Positions 61,268 through 64,000 of a stretch of 64,000 bases of DNA are shown piece after piece. Positions within the stretch are counted from its first letter, which is position 1. The number at the start of each line of letters is the position of its first letter. The stretch comes from Bdellovibrionales bacterium GWA2_49_15 (GTDB lineage: Bacteria > Bdellovibrionota > Bacteriovoracia > Bacteriovoracales > Bacteriovoracaceae). Position numbers and translations under genes: made by a program. The notes beneath the pieces were generated by a model. The model saw only the letters and a program-made list of their open reading frames with translations. It had not been told where the DNA came from and made no database searches. The stretch spans positions 1 through 64,000 of the forward strand of contig MEPP01000009.1 in the NCBI GenBank assembly GCA_001769855.1. The letters run 5' to 3'.

Positions 61268-62271
61268 AATTGGTACAACTTCCCATCTTCAAAATGCAAA
61301 TGCACGACCCCCTGACCGCTTTGAACTTCGCCGATCAGGCGATGCAGAAAATGAATTTTTGAAGCTTGTGCCTGGTACTGCTCCCTATCGATAACGGCAA
61401 CCATGCCGATGCCCATATTGAAAGTGCTGAACGCCTCAGACACATTATTGTCCATCTTATTGAAAACGAGCTGAAAAAGTGTCGACCAATCTTTGAGCTT
61501 CGGCCACGCGGTGAGGTGATAATCGAAGGCACCGTTGATGCGGGGGATATTGGCCAGGCCACTGCCAGTGATATGGGCCAAGCCTTTTAAACCTGCGCCA
61601 AAGATTTCCTGAAGCGCCTGGACTTCCATGCGATAAATTCTGGTAGGAGTCAGGGCCTCAATCTTTGTCTCCCGCGTCTCTCGCGCCAGGAGCTTGCGCA
61701 AAAGCGAATAACCGTTGCTATGAAAACCGCTTGAGGGTAGCCCGATCAAAACGTCGCCCTCACGCACATGGGTGCCATCAATCAAGTGCTCTTTCTTAAC
61801 TTCCCCCACCGCAAAGCCTGCGAGATCGTATTCGCCATTTTGATACATGCCGGGCATCTCGGCGGTCTCCCCACCGATCAAGGGGGCCCGCGAAGTTGCC
61901 AGCCCTGCCAGAATTCCTTCAATGATTTTTTCCGAAACACCCAAATCCAGTTTGCCCATGGCAAGGTAGTCCAGGAAAAAGAGCGGACGGGCCCCGGTGC
62001 ATAAAATATCATTCACGCACATGGCGACCAGATCAATCCCGATGGTATCGTGGATTTCCAGCTCCTGGGCCAGCTTCAATTTCGTGCCGACTCCGTCGGT
62101 CCCGGAGACCAGATAACGGCCGTCCTGCATATCATAGACGGCGGCAAAGCCACCGACTCCATGGAGCACGCGGGGGTACTGGGAACACTGCTTTTGAACT
62201 TTGACCTTGATCCGTTCGACAAAGTCATCTCCCGCCTCAATGTCCACACCTGCGCTTTTGTAATTACTCAT
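61264..62271 (-). CDS. purM: Phosphoribosylformylglycinamidine cyclo-ligase (AIR synthetase)
   Basis: The protein has 335 residues, the usual PurM length. It converts FGAM to aminoimidazole ribonucleotide with ATP in purine synthesis. Motifs: YKSAGVDIEAGD start, GVGGFAAVYD, the ATP and metal segment SGTDGVGTKLKLA, IGIDLVAMCVNDIL, and GGETAEMPGMY, all typical of PurM. It is preceded by an AGGAG site 9 bp after the purH stop, so purH and purM are cotranscribed. Confidence 0.97.
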   Translation of the reverse strand: MSNYKSAGVDIEAGDDFVERIKVKVQKQCSQYPRVLHGVGGFAAVYDMQDGRYLVSGTDGVGTKLKLAQELEIHDTIGIDLVAMCVNDILCTGARPLFFLDYLAMGKLDLGVSEKIIEGILAGLATSRAPLIGGETAEMPGMYQNGEYDLAGFAVGEVKKEHLIDGTHVREGDVLIGLPSSGFHSNGYSLLRKLLARETRETKIEALTPTRIYRMEVQALQEIFGAGLKGLAHITGSGLANIPRINGAFDYHLTAWPKLKDWSTLFQLVFNKMDNNVSEAFSTFNMGIGMVAVIDREQYQAQASKIHFLHRLIGEVQSGQGVVHLHFEDGKLYQF

Positions 62272-62280
62272 AGCAAGCTC

Positions 62281-63825
62281 CTAGTGGTTGAAGTGTCGAC
62301 GGCCGGTAAAAATCAGGCCAAGGGAAAGTGAGTTGGCGGCCGCGATGACCTCCTGATCCTTAATGGAACCGCCTGGCTCCACAATCCAGCTGATGCCATT
62401 TTCATGGGCCAGCTCAATACTGTCTTTAAAGGGAAAAAAGGCGTCGGAGAACAGCACCAGCTCGCCCATGGGAATGCTCAGGGATGAGTTCTTGGCCTGG
62501 CGTGCGGCCTCCTGCAAACTCAAAACGCGGTTGGGATTGCCTGCTCCCATGCCCGCCAGCACCAGGGCCTTGTCTTTTTTCCCTACCAGACAGATGGCAT
62601 TGGACTTGATCGCCTTGACTGCCAGTGAGCCAAACATAAACAGCCGCTGGTCATGAAATTTTGCCGGCCAGGATTTGCCGCCCACCAAAGTAAACTCATG
62701 ATCGGCCCCGAGATCGCGCTGACAGGAGAGCTCGCCGCCCACCAGAGACAGATGCTTGGGCCCCATTTTTTTAAAATCCTCCGCACTATAAAGCGGAATT
62801 TTTAAGAGTCTGAGATTTTTCTTGGCCTGTAATATTTTGAGCGCCTCACCGTCAAAGTCGGGGGCCAAAATAATCTCATAAAATTTTTCGGTTAATAATT
62901 GAGCGGTCTCCTCATTCACCGTTTTAGAGAGTGCCACGATTCCCCCGAAGGCGCTGATGGGGTCGCCCTCGATGGCGAGGCCTAAGGCCTCTTTTAAAGT
63001 CGAGGTTATGGCAATTCCGCAGGGGTTGCCATGCTTCACCACCAGGGCCGAGCATTCCTGCTTGCCCTCCACATGGAGAACAAGCTCGCTCATGAGCATC
63101 CAGGCCTGATCGGCGTCCAGGTAATTGTTATAGCTCATTTCCTTTCCCTGGAGCTGGAGCGCATGCGGTATTCCCATGCTGGAATGATCTTTGGTAATCC
63201 GGGCCTCCTGATGGGGATTTTCGCCGTACCTTAGAGGAATCGTTTCCTCGGCCGTGAAGGCGGAAAAAATTCTTTGATCGTACTCGCAGGTGGCCTGATA
63301 GGTTTTTCGCGCCTGATCCTTGCGAAATTCTAAACTGGTGGCGCCTTGATGACGGTCCAGCTCTTTGGCAAAATCAAGATAGTCGTCAGGCGAAACCAAG
63401 CTCACGGTTGAGGCAAAGTTTTTGGCAGCAGCACGAAGCAGGCACGGCCCGCCGATGTCAATCAGATCGACCGGCAACTCGGCCACCGGGGTTGTGGGAA
63501 AGGGGTAGAAGTTGACCGCCACAATATCCACGGGCGTAATCCCCAGGGCCTCGACGGTCTGGAGATCTTCCGGGGCCTCCCGGCGAAAAAGAATTCCACT
63601 CATCAAGGGAAAGCTCAGCGTTTTCATTCTTCCGTGGAAGGCCTCGGGGGTTTTGGTTAGCTCCTGCGCCTCGGTCACTTCGATTTTGGCATCACGGAGG
63701 GCCTGACAGGTTCCGCCGCTGGCATAGATTTTAATTCCATGTTTGCGCAGGGCCCGGGCCAGCTCAATTAATCCCGTTTTATCATAAACACTCAAAAGCG
63801 CCGTTTTAGCTTTGACCAGTTCCAT
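62281..63825 (-). CDS. purH: Bifunctional AICAR transformylase/IMP cyclohydrolase
   Basis: The protein has 514 residues and carries out the last two steps of IMP synthesis. The N-terminal MGS-like IMP cyclohydrolase domain (about 1-190) has SVYDKTGLIELARAL and YASGGTCQALRDA. The C-terminal transformylase domain has RYGENPHQEARI and VVKHGNPCGIA (catalytic Lys-His), as in all PurH. The end is WIVEPGGSIKDQEVI. An AGGAG site overlaps the stop of the upstream amidotransferase gene. Confidence 0.97.
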   Translation of the reverse strand: MELVKAKTALLSVYDKTGLIELARALRKHGIKIYASGGTCQALRDAKIEVTEAQELTKTPEAFHGRMKTLSFPLMSGILFRREAPEDLQTVEALGITPVDIVAVNFYPFPTTPVAELPVDLIDIGGPCLLRAAAKNFASTVSLVSPDDYLDFAKELDRHQGATSLEFRKDQARKTYQATCEYDQRIFSAFTAEETIPLRYGENPHQEARITKDHSSMGIPHALQLQGKEMSYNNYLDADQAWMLMSELVLHVEGKQECSALVVKHGNPCGIAITSTLKEALGLAIEGDPISAFGGIVALSKTVNEETAQLLTEKFYEIILAPDFDGEALKILQAKKNLRLLKIPLYSAEDFKKMGPKHLSLVGGELSCQRDLGADHEFTLVGGKSWPAKFHDQRLFMFGSLAVKAIKSNAICLVGKKDKALVLAGMGAGNPNRVLSLQEAARQAKNSSLSIPMGELVLFSDAFFPFKDSIELAHENGISWIVEPGGSIKDQEVIAAANSLSLGLIFTGRRHFNH

Positions 63826-63834
63826 GCTTATCTC

Positions 63835-64000
63835 CTATTCCTGTACATATTCCACAATATTTTTAAAGAGAACCTGCCCGTCACTGGGCGCGAAAGGCAG
63901 ACCGCTATATCCCGGCCCGCGACTCAAGTTAAATAAATTGGCTTCTGGATGAGGCATAAGGCCCAGCACATTGCCAATCTTGTTGGTGAGGCCGGCGATG
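63835..64000 (-). CDS. C-terminus of phosphoribosylformylglycinamidine synthase glutaminase (PurQ or PurL end), partial
   Basis: The 54 codons visible before the TAG (complement of 63835-63837) read IAGLTNKIGNVLGLMPHPEAN and on to a terminal EYVQE. NxxGxVLGxMPHPE carries the His and Glu of the class I glutaminase triad in PurQ and in the C-terminal domain of large PurL. It is cut by the right edge, so separate purQ or fused purL cannot be decided. The stop lies 9 bp before the purH start, extending the purine operon upstream. Confidence 0.88.
   Translation of the reverse strand, partial: IAGLTNKIGNVLGLMPHPEANLFNLSRGPGYSGLPFAPSDGQVLFKNIVEYVQE

Noticed and set aside
1-64000. tRNA, rRNA, riboswitch, insertion sequence or replication origin
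   Set aside because: No cloverleaf, T-loop, rRNA segment, transposase with inverted repeats or DnaA-box cluster could be identified by reading both strands.

Overview
The window looks like a chromosomal segment of a Gram-negative bacterium, most probably a predatory or predator-related member of the Bdellovibrionota (Bdellovibrio/Bacteriovorax-like). That placement is an inference. It rests on a giant phage-fibre-like surface protein, many signal-peptide proteins and lipoproteins without obvious families, a dense set of two-component and PilZ-type regulators, and very tight gene packing. No rRNA, tRNA, CRISPR array, insertion sequence or prophage replication module was found. Ordinary housekeeping genes (fabI, asnS, gcvP, prfC, rsmJ, purM, purH, a purQ/purL end) show that most of the window is core chromosome.

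Layout. 1-9116: the 3' part of a giant repetitive fibre gene, cut by the left edge, followed by a small membrane-anchored protein. 9148-13381 (minus): a four-gene surface-polysaccharide cassette with an MBOAT acyltransferase, an AlgJ/AlgX-like SGNH protein, a polysaccharide deacetylase and a methyltransferase. A perfect 24-bp-arm palindrome lies upstream of it. 13497-16863 (minus): an amidase, a lipoprotein and a secreted protein. 17045-20718 (plus): two membrane proteins of unknown role. 20657-25912 (minus): an envelope-lipid-like operon with an SGNH hydrolase, an RND/MMPL exporter, a lipoprotein and FabI. 25995-31089 (plus): a signalling block with two receiver proteins carrying related C-terminal domains, a lone receiver, an OmpR-type regulator and a large hybrid histidine kinase. 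31090-34489: an acyl-CoA synthetase, a Popeye/CRP-like sensor, another lone receiver and a zinc-ribbon protein.

34492-39384: a secreted protein, then a minus-strand run of K+ channel, YhhN-like protein, SUMF1-like protein and a glucosaminidase-like protein, then a small unknown gene. 39389-42107 (minus): a tiny ORF, asnS and a PfkB kinase. 42234-43580 (plus): a lysine-rich histone-H1-like-tail protein and a PilZ protein with a possible sigma-28 promoter. 43577-47319 (minus): a lipid-type oxidoreductase cluster (SDR, FAD amine oxidase, acetoacetate-decarboxylase-like protein) headed by rsmJ. 47415-50444: a fused glycine decarboxylase. 50461-53660 (minus): two tandem paralogous 5'-nucleotidase-type phosphoesterases. 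53803-55416: prfC. 55661-58870: three secreted unknown proteins in one operon. 58946-61267: a lipoprotein, a beta-barrel protein and a secreted basic protein. 61264-64000 (minus): purine genes purM, purH and the end of a glutamine amidotransferase.

The most interesting object is the fibre. At least 2800 residues are visible. It has a shaft of roughly 190-204-residue units whose sub-modules have been reshuffled between units, and a tip with a duplicated cysteine-pair domain, a motif shared with phage tail fibres and PilV-type pilus tips, and a cysteine-rich end. This matches the architecture of the chimeric trimeric prey-recognition fibres described in Bdellovibrio.
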